DNA from: Archaeoglobus sp. UBA230
GTDB lineage: Archaea; Halobacteriota; Archaeoglobi; Archaeoglobales; Archaeoglobaceae
Reading direction: 5' to 3'
Assembly (NCBI GenBank): GCA_002507545.1
Contig: DAVR01000004.1
Coordinates: 40,798-104,797 of the forward strand
DNA: 64,000 bases
This document shows, piece after piece, positions 8,153 through 17,831 of this stretch. The notes below the pieces were generated by a model, which did no database searches, was not told where the DNA came from, and saw nothing but the letters and a program-made list of their open reading frames with translations. Within the stretch, counting starts at the first letter, position 1, and each line of letters begins with the position of its first letter. The position numbers and the translations under genes were made by a program.

Positions 8153-10051
8153 ATGACGAAGTATTTGGACGAAATCCGCGAGAAGGTCAAAGAGTATATT
8201 CCGGAAAATGTAAGGGTTAAGAGTATAGAATTCGAGGGGCCTCAGCTTGTTATATATGTTGAGAACCCTCAGGAATTAGCTGAAATTGACATTGTGAAGA
8301 GGCTCGCGAAGGATCTGAGGAAGAGGATAATTATTCGACCCGATCCAAAATCGCTTAAGCCGCCAGAAGAGGCGAAGGAGATTATAAAGCAGATTGTGCC
8401 TGAAGATGCAAAAATCTCAAACATCTTTTTTGACGAAGAGAACGGAGAAGTAATAATAGAGGCTGAAAAACCGGGTGTTGTAATAGGAAAGCAGGGAGCA
8501 ACCTTCAGAGAGATAATGAAGTCCGTTGGCTGGAGTCCGAGAGTTGTGAGGACTCCACCAATCAAGTCGAAGATAATAGAAAACATCAGAAACTATCTGC
8601 TGAGCATTAGGGAAGACAGATCAGAAATTCTCAAGAGAATTGGAGAAAGGATACATCGCGGAGTTCTGATGGAGGAAAAATGGGTCAGGGTGACCTTCTT
8701 AGGTGGCAGCAGAGAGGTTGGAAGGAGTTGCTATCTGCTTCAGACACCTGAGAGCAGGATTCTGATTGACTGTGGTGTAAATGTTAGCAATTTATCCAGC
8801 ACCCCCTACCTCTACATTCCTGAAGTTCAGCCGCTCGATGCACTTGATGCGGTTGTTATAACCCACGCTCACTTAGATCACTGCGGTCTCGTGCCTTTGC
8901 TTTACAAATACGGCTACAGAGGTCCGGTATATCTCACTCCGCCCACGAGAGATTTGATGGTTCTTTTGCAGCTCGACTTTCTGGAGGTTGCGGGAAGGGA
9001 GGGGAGTGCTGTCCCCTACAACTCCAACCTGATAAGAGAGACTTTGAAGCATACCATCACTCTTGACTATGGTGTTGTGACCGATATCAGCCCCGATGTC
9101 AGACTTACCTTTTACAACGCAGGACATATCCTCGGCTCAGCCATAGCACACTTTCACATTGGAGAAGGGCACTACAACGTCGCTTTCACAGGAGATTTCA
9201 AGTTTGAGAAGACAAGACTTTTCGACAGGGCAGCAACGAACTTCCCGAGGCTTGAGGCGTTAGTAATGGAGGCAACATACGGTGGAGCAAATGACTTGCA
9301 ACCTTCAAGGAAGGAGGCAGAGGAAAAGCTGGTTGAAGTTATCAACAGAACACTCGACAGAGGTGGAAAAGTCCTAATTCCTACCTTTGCCGTTGGAAGA
9401 AGTCAGGAGGTTATGATAGTGCTTGAAGAAGCGATGAGGGAAGGAAGGCTCAGGGAAACATACATCTATCTTGACGGAATGATCTACGAAGCAACAGCCA
9501 TTCACACTGCGTATCCCGAATACCTCAACGCCCATCTCAGAGACCTGATTTTCTACCACGGGATTAATCCATTCATCAGCGAGAACTTCGTCAGAGTGGA
9601 CTCATCCTCCAAGAGAGAAGAAGTAATCAGCGACCCATCGCCCTGCGTCATCATCGCCACATCCGGTATGCTCAACGGCGGGCCTGTTATGGAGTACTTC
9701 AGACACTTAGCAGAGGATGAAAGAAATACGATAGTTTTTGTCGGTTATCAGGCTGAAGGAACGCTGGGTAGAAAGATTCAAAAGGGATGGAAGGAGGTGC
9801 CTTTCCCGGTCAACGGAAGAAGAGAGGTTGTTGAGGTAAAAATGGAGGTCGAGACTGTGGATGGCTTCTCTGGACACTCTGACAGAAGGCAACTGATGAA
9901 TTACATCAAATATCTCAACTCAAAACCTGAAAAGGTTGCTACCGTGCACGGAGACGAGTCGAAGTGCATCGAACTCGCTTCGAGCATTTACAAGACATAC
10001 AGAATCGAAACGAGGGCTCCACTGAACCTTGAAACCATAAGGTTTGTGTGA
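8153..10051 (+). CDS. KH/metallo-beta-lactamase/beta-CASP ribonuclease aCPSF1 (FttA)
   Basis: The protein has 632 residues from ATG 8153, directly after the psmB stop, which has GGAAGTGAG as ribosome site. Two N-terminal KH-like segments ([13 protein letters not shown] near residue 108) precede a metallo-beta-lactamase domain with THAHLDHCG near residue 237 and a beta-CASP insertion with TFAVGRSQE, then GFSGHSDR near the C terminus. Archaeal members of this family cut RNA 3' of genes and drive transcription termination at U-rich sites, which fits the U-tract gene ends in this window. All metal ligands look intact. Confidence 0.95.
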   Translation: MTKYLDEIREKVKEYIPENVRVKSIEFEGPQLVIYVENPQELAEIDIVKRLAKDLRKRIIIRPDPKSLKPPEEAKEIIKQIVPEDAKISNIFFDEENGEVIIEAEKPGVVIGKQGATFREIMKSVGWSPRVVRTPPIKSKIIENIRNYLLSIREDRSEILKRIGERIHRGVLMEEKWVRVTFLGGSREVGRSCYLLQTPESRILIDCGVNVSNLSSTPYLYIPEVQPLDALDAVVITHAHLDHCGLVPLLYKYGYRGPVYLTPPTRDLMVLLQLDFLEVAGREGSAVPYNSNLIRETLKHTITLDYGVVTDISPDVRLTFYNAGHILGSAIAHFHIGEGHYNVAFTGDFKFEKTRLFDRAATNFPRLEALVMEATYGGANDLQPSRKEAEEKLVEVINRTLDRGGKVLIPTFAVGRSQEVMIVLEEAMREGRLRETYIYLDGMIYEATAIHTAYPEYLNAHLRDLIFYHGINPFISENFVRVDSSSKREEVISDPSPCVIIATSGMLNGGPVMEYFRHLAEDERNTIVFVGYQAEGTLGRKIQKGWKEVPFPVNGRREVVEVKMEVETVDGFSGHSDRRQLMNYIKYLNSKPEKVATVHGDESKCIELASSIYKTYRIETRAPLNLETIRFV

Positions 10052-10052
10052 T

Positions 10053-11087
10053 TCATCTAATCTTTGTTAATATCGGACCGAGAACCGAAGTAAACAGCAC
10101 GATTCCGGCAATTATCCCCGCATTTTCTAAAGCGAAGAGTGATGATAAAATGACTGAGAACTCTCCCCTCGCAACAGTGTGCTTGAATATCTCAACACCA
10201 TCCTTAGTTGAATCATGTATGAATTTTCCTATCACATAACCACTTACGAATTTTCCGGTAACAGCAACTGCTGCAAGCAAAAGGACAATTGAAAAATCAG
10301 AAATTTTGAATGTTATCAGTGTTCCAAAGAAAACGAAGAAGATTGCAAGAAATATGTCCTTAAAGGGACGGGTGATGCTGTCAATTCCGTGCCTACTGAA
10401 TGATATGCCGAGGCTAATAGCAACAAGTGCTTCTGATAATTTAAGCTTCTCAGCAACGAGCAGGGCTAAGGATGGGATCGTGAAGGTTAGAAGAACAGGA
10501 ATCTCGTCATCCCTTTTGAAGAGACCTGACAAAAGGTTTGAGCGGTAGATTACATAAACTAAGGCGAGAAGAGGAATTATTAGCAGAAAAGACAAAATTT
10601 CCCTCGCCGAGAGGATTGAAAGAATTGCTATGAGAACTACATCTTCAAAAACCATGAGCCACACTACAGTTTCTGCAAAAGGATAGATTAGCTTCCTCCC
10701 ATCTATGAGTAACTTTAGATTGACTGCGGAGCTACTTATGTAAATTGCTGACGCCAGTATGAAACCCTTAAGAAGGTCAAAGCCCAATAGAGATAAGAGA
10801 ATAAAAGCAGGCGTGAAATTGAAAACAAAGTCAATTAAACCGGCTAAAGCTATTCCACCTATATTCGTTCTCAAAGTTTTTGGGTTTATCTTCAAACCTA
10901 TGTAGAACAGCAGAAAGACTATTCCCAAACTACCAAGGAATTTTCCGGTTTCGTCCCCCTCAATAATCCCCGTCTGACCCATTAGCATGCCCACGAGTAT
11001 ATAAAGTGGGATGGGTGTGAAGTTGAGTTTTCTGCACAGAATTGCCGCTAAGGTTGCCACTGGGATTACAACAAGCGCGTCTGACAT
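10053..11087 (-). CDS. CPA2-family cation/proton antiporter, KhtU-like
   Basis: The 344-residue protein has about ten hydrophobic segments and the CPA2 landmarks LPYIGLKINPKTL-type loop (here FYIGLKINPKTLR), SSSAVNLKLLIDGRK and a conserved acidic helix (VFEDVVLIAILS). It lacks a C-terminal RCK domain, which is supplied by the upstream gene. KhtT-KhtU pairs expel K+ in exchange for protons. ATG 11087, with GGAAGG upstream, is preferred to a TTG at 11102. It lies 4 bp after the regulatory subunit and is tail-to-tail with aCPSF1, the stops only 1 bp apart. Confidence 0.85.
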   Translation of the reverse strand: MSDALVVIPVATLAAILCRKLNFTPIPLYILVGMLMGQTGIIEGDETGKFLGSLGIVFLLFYIGLKINPKTLRTNIGGIALAGLIDFVFNFTPAFILLSLLGFDLLKGFILASAIYISSSAVNLKLLIDGRKLIYPFAETVVWLMVFEDVVLIAILSILSAREILSFLLIIPLLALVYVIYRSNLLSGLFKRDDEIPVLLTFTIPSLALLVAEKLKLSEALVAISLGISFSRHGIDSITRPFKDIFLAIFFVFFGTLITFKISDFSIVLLLAAVAVTGKFVSGYVIGKFIHDSTKDGVEIFKHTVARGEFSVILSSLFALENAGIIAGIVLFTSVLGPILTKIR

Positions 11088-11091
11088 TATT

Positions 11092-11565
11092 CTACCTTCC
11101 AAGAATGAGTTCTTCGAATCTCCTTATCTGATCGTGCTCACCGATTACCACTATTATGTCTCCCTCTTCAAGCCTTGTTGAGGGAGACGGGCTGATAATG
11201 TTTCTATCCTCTTTCGAGATCGCTATAATCGTAACTCCTGTATTTTTTCTTATTTTTAGTTCTTCTATCGTCTTCCCCGCGATACTTTTTGACACTGTGT
11301 ATGTATGAACCGTAATCCTGAGTTCCGATATTTGTGGAAATGCTACCTCAACACCCTCCTCCTCCCTTTCGAATATCGCTCCTGATAAAATGCTCCCAAG
11401 TCTTCTTGCCTCAACATTTGTCAGATTGACTACACAAGGCTTTTCGCAACCTCTTTCAAGGATATAAAGCTGTATCTCTCCACCCTCAAGAAAGACAACA
11501 GCTATTCTTCCACCAGCAGTATCTATCTCATACTTCGTCCCGACACCCGGAAGTTCAACCCCCAT
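11092..11565 (-). CDS. KhtT-like regulatory subunit with TrkA-C (RCK-C) domain
   Basis: From ATG 11565 the protein has 157 residues, the usual KhtT length. It starts MGVELPGVGTKYEID, like KhtT, and ends in a TrkA-C ligand-binding domain (about residues 75-155, including LEEGDIIVVIGE). An upstream open stretch to 11646 would run into cobA and looks unrelated. In bacteria KhtT gates the KhtU antiporter in response to nucleotides or pH. The pair is 4 bp apart and probably one unit. Confidence 0.83.
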   Translation of the reverse strand: MGVELPGVGTKYEIDTAGGRIAVVFLEGGEIQLYILERGCEKPCVVNLTNVEARRLGSILSGAIFEREEEGVEVAFPQISELRITVHTYTVSKSIAGKTIEELKIRKNTGVTIIAISKEDRNIISPSPSTRLEEGDIIVVIGEHDQIRRFEELILGR

Positions 11566-11602
11566 TAGACTAATTAAACCAGCTGAATTTAAATCTTGAC
11601 CT

Positions 11603-12340
11603 CTATTTTTCCAATACTTCCGACAAGACGTTGAAAAGCTCCACAACCTCTCCTATAACGATTACAGCAGGTGCCTCTATTTTCTCCCTTCTCACTCTCT
11701 CGGAAATCTCAGCAAGTTTTGTAATTATGACTCTTTGCTCCTCAGAGAAGCCTTTCTCAATTACCGCCACTGGCGTTTCGGGACTCTTTCCGTGTTCAAT
11801 AAGTAGTCTCGATATTTCTTCGATCCTCCCAACACCCATCAAAACCACGATAGTGGCGTTGAGTTGGGCTAAAGCCTCCCAGTTCAACCTCTCTCTACTC
11901 TCTCTACCAGTTATGAAAACAACAGCTGGATCGTAGCGGCGATGGGTGATTGGGATGCCAACATTCGCCGGCACAGAAATTGCAGAGGTCACACCGGAAA
12001 CGAATTCAAACGGGATTCCGTGTTTGGCGAGACACTCTGCCTCCTCACCACCTCTACCAAAAATGCATGGATCTCCACCCTTAAGTCTTACAACAACCTT
12101 GCCCTTTCTCGCATATTGAACAAGCATTTCGTTTATCTCTTCCTGACTCTTTCTGTGCTTTCCACCCCTTTTTCCGACGTTTATAACTTCTGCTTTACTC
12201 TCTTCCAGCAAATCTGCAACCTCACCAATGAGTTCATCGTGGAGAATTACGTCTGCTTTTTTTATCAGCTCATAGGCTCTGAGAGTAAGCAAATCCTTTT
12301 TTCCCGGTCCCGCTCCGACGATATAAACTTTACCTACCAT
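11603..12340 (-). CDS. cobA: Uroporphyrinogen-III C-methyltransferase (SUMT)
   Basis: SUMT methylates uroporphyrinogen III twice to precorrin-2, feeding siroheme, cobamides, F430 or alternative heme. The 245-residue protein has [15 protein letters not shown] at the N terminus, the central [17 protein letters not shown] motif and the GVTSAI segment. It is a stand-alone SUMT without the dehydrogenase/chelatase domain of CysG. It overlaps hemC by 11 bp, making it the third gene of hemL-hemC-cobA. A sulfate reducer needs siroheme for sulfite reductase. Confidence 0.96.
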   Translation of the reverse strand: MVGKVYIVGAGPGKKDLLTLRAYELIKKADVILHDELIGEVADLLEESKAEVINVGKRGGKHRKSQEEINEMLVQYARKGKVVVRLKGGDPCIFGRGGEEAECLAKHGIPFEFVSGVTSAISVPANVGIPITHRRYDPAVVFITGRESRERLNWEALAQLNATIVVLMGVGRIEEISRLLIEHGKSPETPVAVIEKGFSEEQRVIITKLAEISERVRREKIEAPAVIVIGEVVELFNVLSEVLEK

Positions 12341-13199
12341 AAATCTCTTTCCTCAGCATTCTTCCGATCTCTACAGCCTCTTCAACCGCTCTCTCCTTTG
12401 AAAACTCTTCTTCTACCCTGATGTATTTTTCATTAAGAATTTCGCATATTAGCTTCAACTTAGCCCCTGCTTCAGCGTAAACGCCGACAGGAACAGCACA
12501 TCCGACACCAAGCTCTCTCACCACAGCTCTTTCAACTCTCGCCTCAAGCCAAGTCTTTTCATCATTCAGAAACGAAACAAGGTCTTCTTCACCTTTTCGG
12601 GTTGCAACAGCTATAATTCCCTGATTTGCGGGTGGAACTACTGTACATGGGTCAAATCTCTGATACTCAACTTCTCTATCAAGACCCAGTCTCTGTAAAC
12701 CAGCCTCAGCAACCACAATCGCATCGTAAATTCCCTCATTAAGCTTTCTTAACCTTGTGTCCAGATTTCCCCTCAGATTTTCAAATTCCAAATCCCCACG
12801 CAACCTTTTGAGCTGTGCCCTCCTTCTGAGACTGGAAGTTCCAATCACAGCCCCTTTTGGAAGCTCATCTATGCTCTCTCCTTTCTTTGAGATAAGGGCA
12901 TCACAAGGACTATCTCTCTCAAGAACAGCAGCTATAACCGTCCCTTCTACCCTCTGGCTCGGAACATCCTTGTAGCTGTGCACAGCAACATCAATTTCTC
13001 CTTCAGCAAGCTTGGTATCTAAGGTTCTCACAAAAGCCCCTATGCCCTTGAATTCGTAAAGCGGCTTGTCCTTCATCACATCGCCTGTGGTTTTTATGAC
13101 CTTTACCTCAACCTCATAACGATCCTTCAACCCCTCAACAACCCTTTGAGTTTGAGCCAACGCCAACTTACTGCCCCTCGTTCCAACAACGAGTTTCAT
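12330..13199 (-). CDS. hemC: Hydroxymethylbilane synthase (porphobilinogen deaminase)
   Basis: HemC polymerises four porphobilinogens into hydroxymethylbilane. The 289 residues show VGTRGSKLALAQT at the N terminus, GTSSLRRRAQL and NLRGNLDTRLRKL for the substrate arginines, and ELGVGCAVPVG, whose Cys carries the dipyrromethane cofactor. It overlaps hemL by 4 bp and cobA by 11 bp. No hemA, hemB or hemD lies within the window. Confidence 0.97.
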   Translation of the reverse strand: MKLVVGTRGSKLALAQTQRVVEGLKDRYEVEVKVIKTTGDVMKDKPLYEFKGIGAFVRTLDTKLAEGEIDVAVHSYKDVPSQRVEGTVIAAVLERDSPCDALISKKGESIDELPKGAVIGTSSLRRRAQLKRLRGDLEFENLRGNLDTRLRKLNEGIYDAIVVAEAGLQRLGLDREVEYQRFDPCTVVPPANQGIIAVATRKGEEDLVSFLNDEKTWLEARVERAVVRELGVGCAVPVGVYAEAGAKLKLICEILNEKYIRVEEEFSKERAVEEAVEIGRMLRKEIYGR

Positions 13200-14470
13200 A
13201 TCGAATTACTCACCGCCTCCAAGGTTTTTTCAATATCCTCCTCGCTGTGTGCGAAGCTCATAAAACAAGTTTCATACTGGGACGGGGGTAAGAAGATGCC
13301 ATTTTTCAGCATGTTCCAGAAGAAGTTCATATATGCTTCTTTGTTTAGCTGCAAAGCTTCAGCGTAGTTTGATGGCTTTTTTCCGAAGTATATGCAGAAC
13401 ATCGAAGCCATGCTCCCTACATCACACTCTGCATTCTTGTCCTCAATAATGTCTCTGATTCCCGCAACGAGAAACTTGGTAAGCTCAGTTACCCTTTCAA
13501 GAACCTTTTCTTCTTCGATAAACCTGACCGTAGTATAACCGGCTGTCAGAGACAGTGGGTTTCCGCTGAAGGTTCCAGCTTGATAAACACCTCCTGATGG
13601 GGCAACCATCTCCATTATCTCCTTTCTACCACCAAAAATTCCGATTGGTAAACCCCCACCTGCGATTTTACCAAGTGTGGTTAAATCAGGCTTCACCCCA
13701 TAGTAACCCTGTGCCCCACCCAAAGAGACTCTGAAGCCCGTGATAACCTCATCGAAAATTAGAAGCACATCATTTTCTGCAGTGATCTTCCTGACCTCTT
13801 TCAAGTAGTCTCTTTCCGGCAGTATCAGTGCAGAGTTGCCCATAACAGGCTCAAGGATGAGGGCAGCAACATCCTCGTTCTTCTCAAGAACCTCGGCAAG
13901 AGACTCAGCGTCATTAAACGGGACTTGCAGCGTGTTCTTAACGAACTCCTGAGGAACTCCTGCTGAGTTCGGGATTCCGTGGGTTGTCGCCCCGCTTCCC
14001 GCCTTGACGAGCACGGCTTCATGCGCTCCGTGGAAACTTCCCTCAACCTTTACGATTTTGTTCTTTCCTGTAAAACCTCTTGCAACTCTCAGAGCTGCCA
14101 TTGTTGCTTCACTTCCTGTATTCACAAACCTCAACATCTCCATTGACGGAAAATGCCTTCTTATCAGCTTGGCATACTTTATTTCCAGCTCAATTGGGGT
14201 GCCGTAAATCCACCCCCTCTCAAGCTGCTCCTCCATCGCCCTCCTTACAGTCTCATTCGCGTGACCGAGAATTAAAGGCCCGTAGGCCATGCAATAATCT
14301 ATATATACGTTACCGTCAGCATCATAAATTTTTGACCCCTTAGCCTTCACTGTGTAAAACGGATGTGGCTTGAATGCTCTAACCGGACTACTAACACCGC
14401 CGGGAAAGAGCTTTACAGCCTCTTCGTAAAGCCTCTTTGAGTTTTTGAGTTCCATAGGGTGTGTTTGCAT
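13196..14470 (-). CDS. hemL: Glutamate-1-semialdehyde 2,1-aminomutase
   Basis: HemL makes 5-aminolevulinate in the C5 pathway. The 424-residue class III aminotransferase has FPGGVSSPVRAF near the N terminus, FVNTGSEATMAALR, IFDEVITGFR and the PLP lysine in TTLGKIAGGGLPIG. ATG 14470 has a GGCGAT element just upstream; a second ATG at 14455 lacks one. It is the first gene of the hemL-hemC-cobA operon and is divergent from trpB2, with an inverted repeat in the shared upstream region. Confidence 0.97.
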   Translation of the reverse strand: MQTHPMELKNSKRLYEEAVKLFPGGVSSPVRAFKPHPFYTVKAKGSKIYDADGNVYIDYCMAYGPLILGHANETVRRAMEEQLERGWIYGTPIELEIKYAKLIRRHFPSMEMLRFVNTGSEATMAALRVARGFTGKNKIVKVEGSFHGAHEAVLVKAGSGATTHGIPNSAGVPQEFVKNTLQVPFNDAESLAEVLEKNEDVAALILEPVMGNSALILPERDYLKEVRKITAENDVLLIFDEVITGFRVSLGGAQGYYGVKPDLTTLGKIAGGGLPIGIFGGRKEIMEMVAPSGGVYQAGTFSGNPLSLTAGYTTVRFIEEEKVLERVTELTKFLVAGIRDIIEDKNAECDVGSMASMFCIYFGKKPSNYAEALQLNKEAYMNFFWNMLKNGIFLPPSQYETCFMSFAHSEEDIEKTLEAVSNSI

Positions 14471-14502
14471 ATCGCCTTAAATCTATTTTTGTCCCACTGG
14501 TA

Positions 14503-14524
14503 TTTTTACATTCGCATGTAAAAA
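14503..14524. promoter_or_regulatory. Perfect inverted repeat between hemL and trpB2 (candidate operator)
   Basis: Two 9-bp arms, TTTTTACAT and ATGTAAAAA, are separated by TCGC. The element sits 33 bp upstream of hemL and about 26 bp upstream of the trpB2 TATA box, where a repressor or activator could act on either gene. It may also be a chance A/T-rich palindrome. Confidence 0.45.
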
Positions 14525-14549
14525 GCTTAAACCCAAAATAAAGGATAAA

Positions 14550-14559
14550 ACTTATATAA
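14550..14559 (+). promoter_or_regulatory. TATA box of trpB2
   Basis: The sequence ACTTATATAA is centred about 25 bp before ATG 14580, which predicts a leaderless message. This is why I choose 14580 over the in-frame ATG at 14559, which would lie inside the TATA region. Confidence 0.65.
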
Positions 14560-14579
14560 TGCGAACGAACTTAATCGGC

Positions 14580-15872
14580 ATGAAGAAAATATTGCTTGAT
14601 GAGGATGAAATTCCAAAGCAATGGTACAACATTCTACCCGACCTTCCTGAGCCTTTACCTCCACCATTGCATCCAGCCACTAAGGAGCCAGTTAAGCCGG
14701 AGGACTTGGAGCCTATTTTTCCGAAGGGACTGATTGAACAGGAGATGAGTGGAGAAAGGTGGATAAGGATTCCTGAGGAGGTAAGGGAAATTTACAAAAT
14801 CTGGAGACCCACACCGCTCGTGAGAGCTGAGAGGCTGGAAAAGGCGTTAAAGACGCCTGCAAGGATTTACTTCAAATATGAGGGCAGCAGCCCACCGGGA
14901 AGTCACAAGCCGAACACAGCGGTAGCTCAGGCCTACTACAACGCAAAGGAGGGAGTTGAAAGATTAACTACTGAAACAGGTGCAGGACAGTGGGGGTCTG
15001 CACTTTGCTTTGCAACAAAGCTGTTTGATCTCGCCTGCACAGTTTACATGGTTAAAGTTAGCTACATGCAGAAGCCCTATAGGAGAGTCATGATGGAGAC
15101 ATGGGGTGGGGAGGTTTACCCCTCACCGAGCAACAGGACGGAAGTTGGGAAAAAGATACTGGCAGAGAACCCAGACACACCGGGTAGCTTGGGTATTGCA
15201 ATCAGCGAAGCAATAGAGGATGCCGCAAAGAATGAAAATACGAAATACAGTCTCGGAAGCGTTCTGAACCATGTATTGCTCCATCAGACTGTCATTGGAC
15301 TGGAGACGAAAAAGCAGCTTGAAATTGCTGGTGAAAGTCCTGATGTGATTATAGGTTGTGTTGGTGGAGGCAGCAATTTTGCGGGTCTCGCTTATCCTTT
15401 TGTGAATGACGCAAAGAACGGAAAACTTGAGATTATCGCAGTTGAACCTGCAGCCTGTCCCACATTGACAAGTGGTGAATACAGATACGACTTTGGGGAT
15501 GTCGCTGGCTTGACACCTCTACTTAAGATGTATACTCTCGGCCACGACTTCATTCCACCACCAATCCACGCTGGTGGGTTGAGATATCACGGCGATGCTC
15601 CAACGTTATGCATGCTGGTAAAGCATGGTATAATCAAGGCAAGGGCAGTCAAACAGCTACCAACATTCGAGGCGGGAGTGCTTTTTGCAAGAACAGAGGG
15701 CATAATTCCCGCTCCAGAAACGAACCATGCTGTTAGGGTGGCAATAGATGAGGCAGTAAAGGCAAGGGAGAACAACGAGGAGAAGGTAATAGTCCTCGGA
15801 TTCAGCGGACATGGAATGCTCGATCTTCAGGCATACGACGATTACCTCGCAGGGAAGCTTGCCGACACCTAA
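14580..15872 (+). CDS. trpB2: Tryptophan synthase beta chain, TrpB2 type
   Basis: The protein has 430 residues, longer than TrpB1 (about 400). It has the TrpB2-type N-terminal extension ([15 protein letters not shown]) and [15 protein letters not shown] with the PLP lysine; TrpB1 has RxDLxHTGAHK at this place. The glycine loop [10 protein letters not shown] binds the PLP phosphate. TrpB2 enzymes make tryptophan from indole and serine, or from O-phosphoserine in some archaea, and often stand alone. No trpA or other trp gene lies nearby, which supports a stand-alone, indole-salvaging role. Confidence 0.93.
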   Translation: MKKILLDEDEIPKQWYNILPDLPEPLPPPLHPATKEPVKPEDLEPIFPKGLIEQEMSGERWIRIPEEVREIYKIWRPTPLVRAERLEKALKTPARIYFKYEGSSPPGSHKPNTAVAQAYYNAKEGVERLTTETGAGQWGSALCFATKLFDLACTVYMVKVSYMQKPYRRVMMETWGGEVYPSPSNRTEVGKKILAENPDTPGSLGIAISEAIEDAAKNENTKYSLGSVLNHVLLHQTVIGLETKKQLEIAGESPDVIIGCVGGGSNFAGLAYPFVNDAKNGKLEIIAVEPAACPTLTSGEYRYDFGDVAGLTPLLKMYTLGHDFIPPPIHAGGLRYHGDAPTLCMLVKHGIIKARAVKQLPTFEAGVLFARTEGIIPAPETNHAVRVAIDEAVKARENNEEKVIVLGFSGHGMLDLQAYDDYLAGKLADT

Positions 15873-15875
15873 AAT

Positions 15876-15887
15876 CATTTTTTTGAT
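15876..15887 (+). terminator. U-tract behind trpB2
   Basis: A run of seven T, flanked by ATCA and TGAT, follows the trpB2 stop by a few bases. Archaeal termination at U-tracts is consistent with this, but the SDR gene starts only 18 bp later, so readthrough is likely. Confidence 0.3.
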
Positions 15888-15890
15888 ACC

Positions 15891-16811
15891 ATGAGTTACG
15901 ATTGGAGCCCAGAAAATGTGCCAGATATGAGCGGTAAGGTTGTGGTGGTTACAGGAGGTAACAGCGGTCTCGGTTTTGAGTGTGTCAGGTTTTTTGCCTC
16001 CAAGAATGCAAGTGTCGTTATGGCATCGAGAAGTGTGGAAAGAATGGAGGAGGCTATTAAGAAAATAAAGGCTGAGAATCCAAATGCTGATGTTGAACCG
16101 ATACAACTTGATCTTGCAAGTCTCAGGTCTGTGAGGAAGTTTTCAAAAGAGTTTAAGAGCAAATATGACAGATTAGATATACTCCTCAACAACGCCGGGG
16201 TTATGATGGTTCCCTACGGGAAAACCGAGGATGGCTTCGAGCTTCAGTTCGGCATAAACCACCTCGGCCACTTCGCCCTGACCGGACTTCTAATCAACCG
16301 CATCCTCTCTACCCATCAATCGAGAGTTGTTACGGTTTCCAGCCTTGGTCACAAACGCGGGAAGATTGACTTCGACAATTTGATGTATGAGAAAGGCGGG
16401 TATGGTTCCTTCAGAGCCTATGCGAGGTCAAAGCTTGCGAATCTGCTCTTCGCATACGAACTTCAAAGAAGGTTTGAGAGGATTGGAGCAGACAGCAAAT
16501 CTCTCGCCGCGCATCCGGGAGGATCAAGAACGAATCTTGACAGGTATATCCGTGGAAGGTTGTGGTATAGGCTCGTCAGACCATTTGCAAGATTTGTGTT
16601 CATTCAAAGCCCGAAAATGGGTGCTTTACCATTGATAAGGGCCGCAACCGATCCGAATGTTAAGGGCGGAGAATACTTCGGACCCGGAGGGTTTATGGAA
16701 CAGAGAGGATGGCCGGTCAGGGTTGACTCCAGCAGACTTTCGAAGGATGAAAAGCTGGCAAAGAGGCTCTGGGAGGTTTCAGAGGAGCTGACGGGGGTCA
16801 GATATTTATGA
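15891..16811 (+). CDS. Short-chain dehydrogenase/reductase, retinol-dehydrogenase-like
   Basis: The 306-residue Rossmann-fold oxidoreductase has TGGNSGLG near residue 21 for NAD(P), LLNNAGVM near 97, the catalytic Ser in VVTVSSLGH and the YARSK catalytic Tyr/Lys pair. Its overall pattern (HLGHFALTGLL, AAHPGGSRTNL) is that of the retinol dehydrogenase/WW-oxidoreductase group. The substrate is unknown. It follows trpB2 by 18 bp and could be cotranscribed, but no functional link is evident. Confidence 0.85.
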   Translation: MSYDWSPENVPDMSGKVVVVTGGNSGLGFECVRFFASKNASVVMASRSVERMEEAIKKIKAENPNADVEPIQLDLASLRSVRKFSKEFKSKYDRLDILLNNAGVMMVPYGKTEDGFELQFGINHLGHFALTGLLINRILSTHQSRVVTVSSLGHKRGKIDFDNLMYEKGGYGSFRAYARSKLANLLFAYELQRRFERIGADSKSLAAHPGGSRTNLDRYIRGRLWYRLVRPFARFVFIQSPKMGALPLIRAATDPNVKGGEYFGPGGFMEQRGWPVRVDSSRLSKDEKLAKRLWEVSEELTGVRYL

Positions 16812-16861
16812 TTGACTCATTAGCTCAACCAAAAATCTCTCTCGCTAAGCTTCAGTCGAAT

Positions 16862-16870
16862 CTTTATATA
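16862..16870 (+). promoter_or_regulatory. TATA box of HTH/solute-binding-like regulator
   Basis: CTTTATATA is centred about 27 bp before GTG 16893 and predicts a leaderless transcript starting at that codon. Confidence 0.55.
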
Positions 16871-16892
16871 CTGGCAGATAATAAGAAAAAGA

Positions 16893-17831
16893 GTGGACGC
16901 GGAGCGGAAAATAAAAACCCTACTGGAATCGGTTCGTGATGAGGGAATCTTGCAGAGCGAGATTCATGAAAAGCTTGAACTATCAAAATCAACAGTATCT
17001 GAAATCCTTTCATTTCTCGAGGAAAGTAAAGAGGTTTTCAGGAAGAGAATTTCTGGAAAATCTTATAGAGTGTGGTTGTCAAAATACTCTCCCGAACCCT
17101 TAAAAGGTGTTGTGAGGGTTGGGGTTCTAAGGGCAAGCGAGTATCCAAAGGTTGTTCAAGCAGCAGAGAAGGTTAACGCCATCATTCGGGTATATGATAG
17201 CGGTATTGAACTTACCAAAGACCTTGTCCATGGGCATGTTGATATTGCCGCCTCCCCCTTCATTACTCAAGCAATCTTTGGAGTGTTGATGAAGAGCATC
17301 AAAATAGTAAGGAAAGTGGCGATGAACGGAAGCGGGCTTGTTTTTTCGAATATGGATTCAGAATGGTGGGGCTGCTCGGAATTCTCGACAATGGAGAGAA
17401 ATCTCAGAAAATATCTTGAGCTGAAGGGTTTGAGAGGGAAAATAAGATACTTCAGGTCGCCTGAGAGCATGATAAACTCACTGCAGGAGGTTAAAGCAAT
17501 CGCCATCTGGGAGCCGTACTTTACAATGTTGGAAGGTAAGAAAGAGCCTTTCAGCGAGGTTATCGGCGATTTTGTTTGCTGTTCTCTCGCATTAAACAAC
17601 ACCTTTGCTGAACTCAATCCTGACATTGTGGATAAATTTCTCGCCGAGTTCGACAGGGCAAAGGCTGGCAGGAGGGAGGCTGCAAAACTATCTAAACTGA
17701 TCGGTTTCCCAGCTGAAATTGTCGAAAAATCCTTTGAAAACTACATATTCGATCTTGAGCAAGTTTTCACAGAAAAAGAGCTTGAGGACCTAAGATTCGG
17801 AGGAGTGGAGACCATCATAAGCCTTGAGTAG
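16893..17831 (+). CDS. Winged-HTH regulator fused to a periplasmic-binding-protein-like domain
   Basis: Residues 1-70 form a winged helix (GILQSEIHEKLELSKSTVSEI has the HTH pattern). Residues 75-312 look like a type II solute-binding domain of the SsuA/ThiY kind (VVRVGVLRASEYPKVVQAAE, DIAASPFITQAI, AIAIWEPYFTMLEG). There is no signal peptide, so it should act in the cytoplasm as a ligand-sensing transcription factor. The start is GTG 16893 from TATA spacing. The ligand is unknown; sulfonate, nitrate or pyrimidine-type small molecules are possibilities. It overlaps the convergent pyrE by 42 bp. Confidence 0.78.
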   Translation: MDAERKIKTLLESVRDEGILQSEIHEKLELSKSTVSEILSFLEESKEVFRKRISGKSYRVWLSKYSPEPLKGVVRVGVLRASEYPKVVQAAEKVNAIIRVYDSGIELTKDLVHGHVDIAASPFITQAIFGVLMKSIKIVRKVAMNGSGLVFSNMDSEWWGCSEFSTMERNLRKYLELKGLRGKIRYFRSPESMINSLQEVKAIAIWEPYFTMLEGKKEPFSEVIGDFVCCSLALNNTFAELNPDIVDKFLAEFDRAKAGRREAAKLSKLIGFPAEIVEKSFENYIFDLEQVFTEKELEDLRFGGVETIISLE

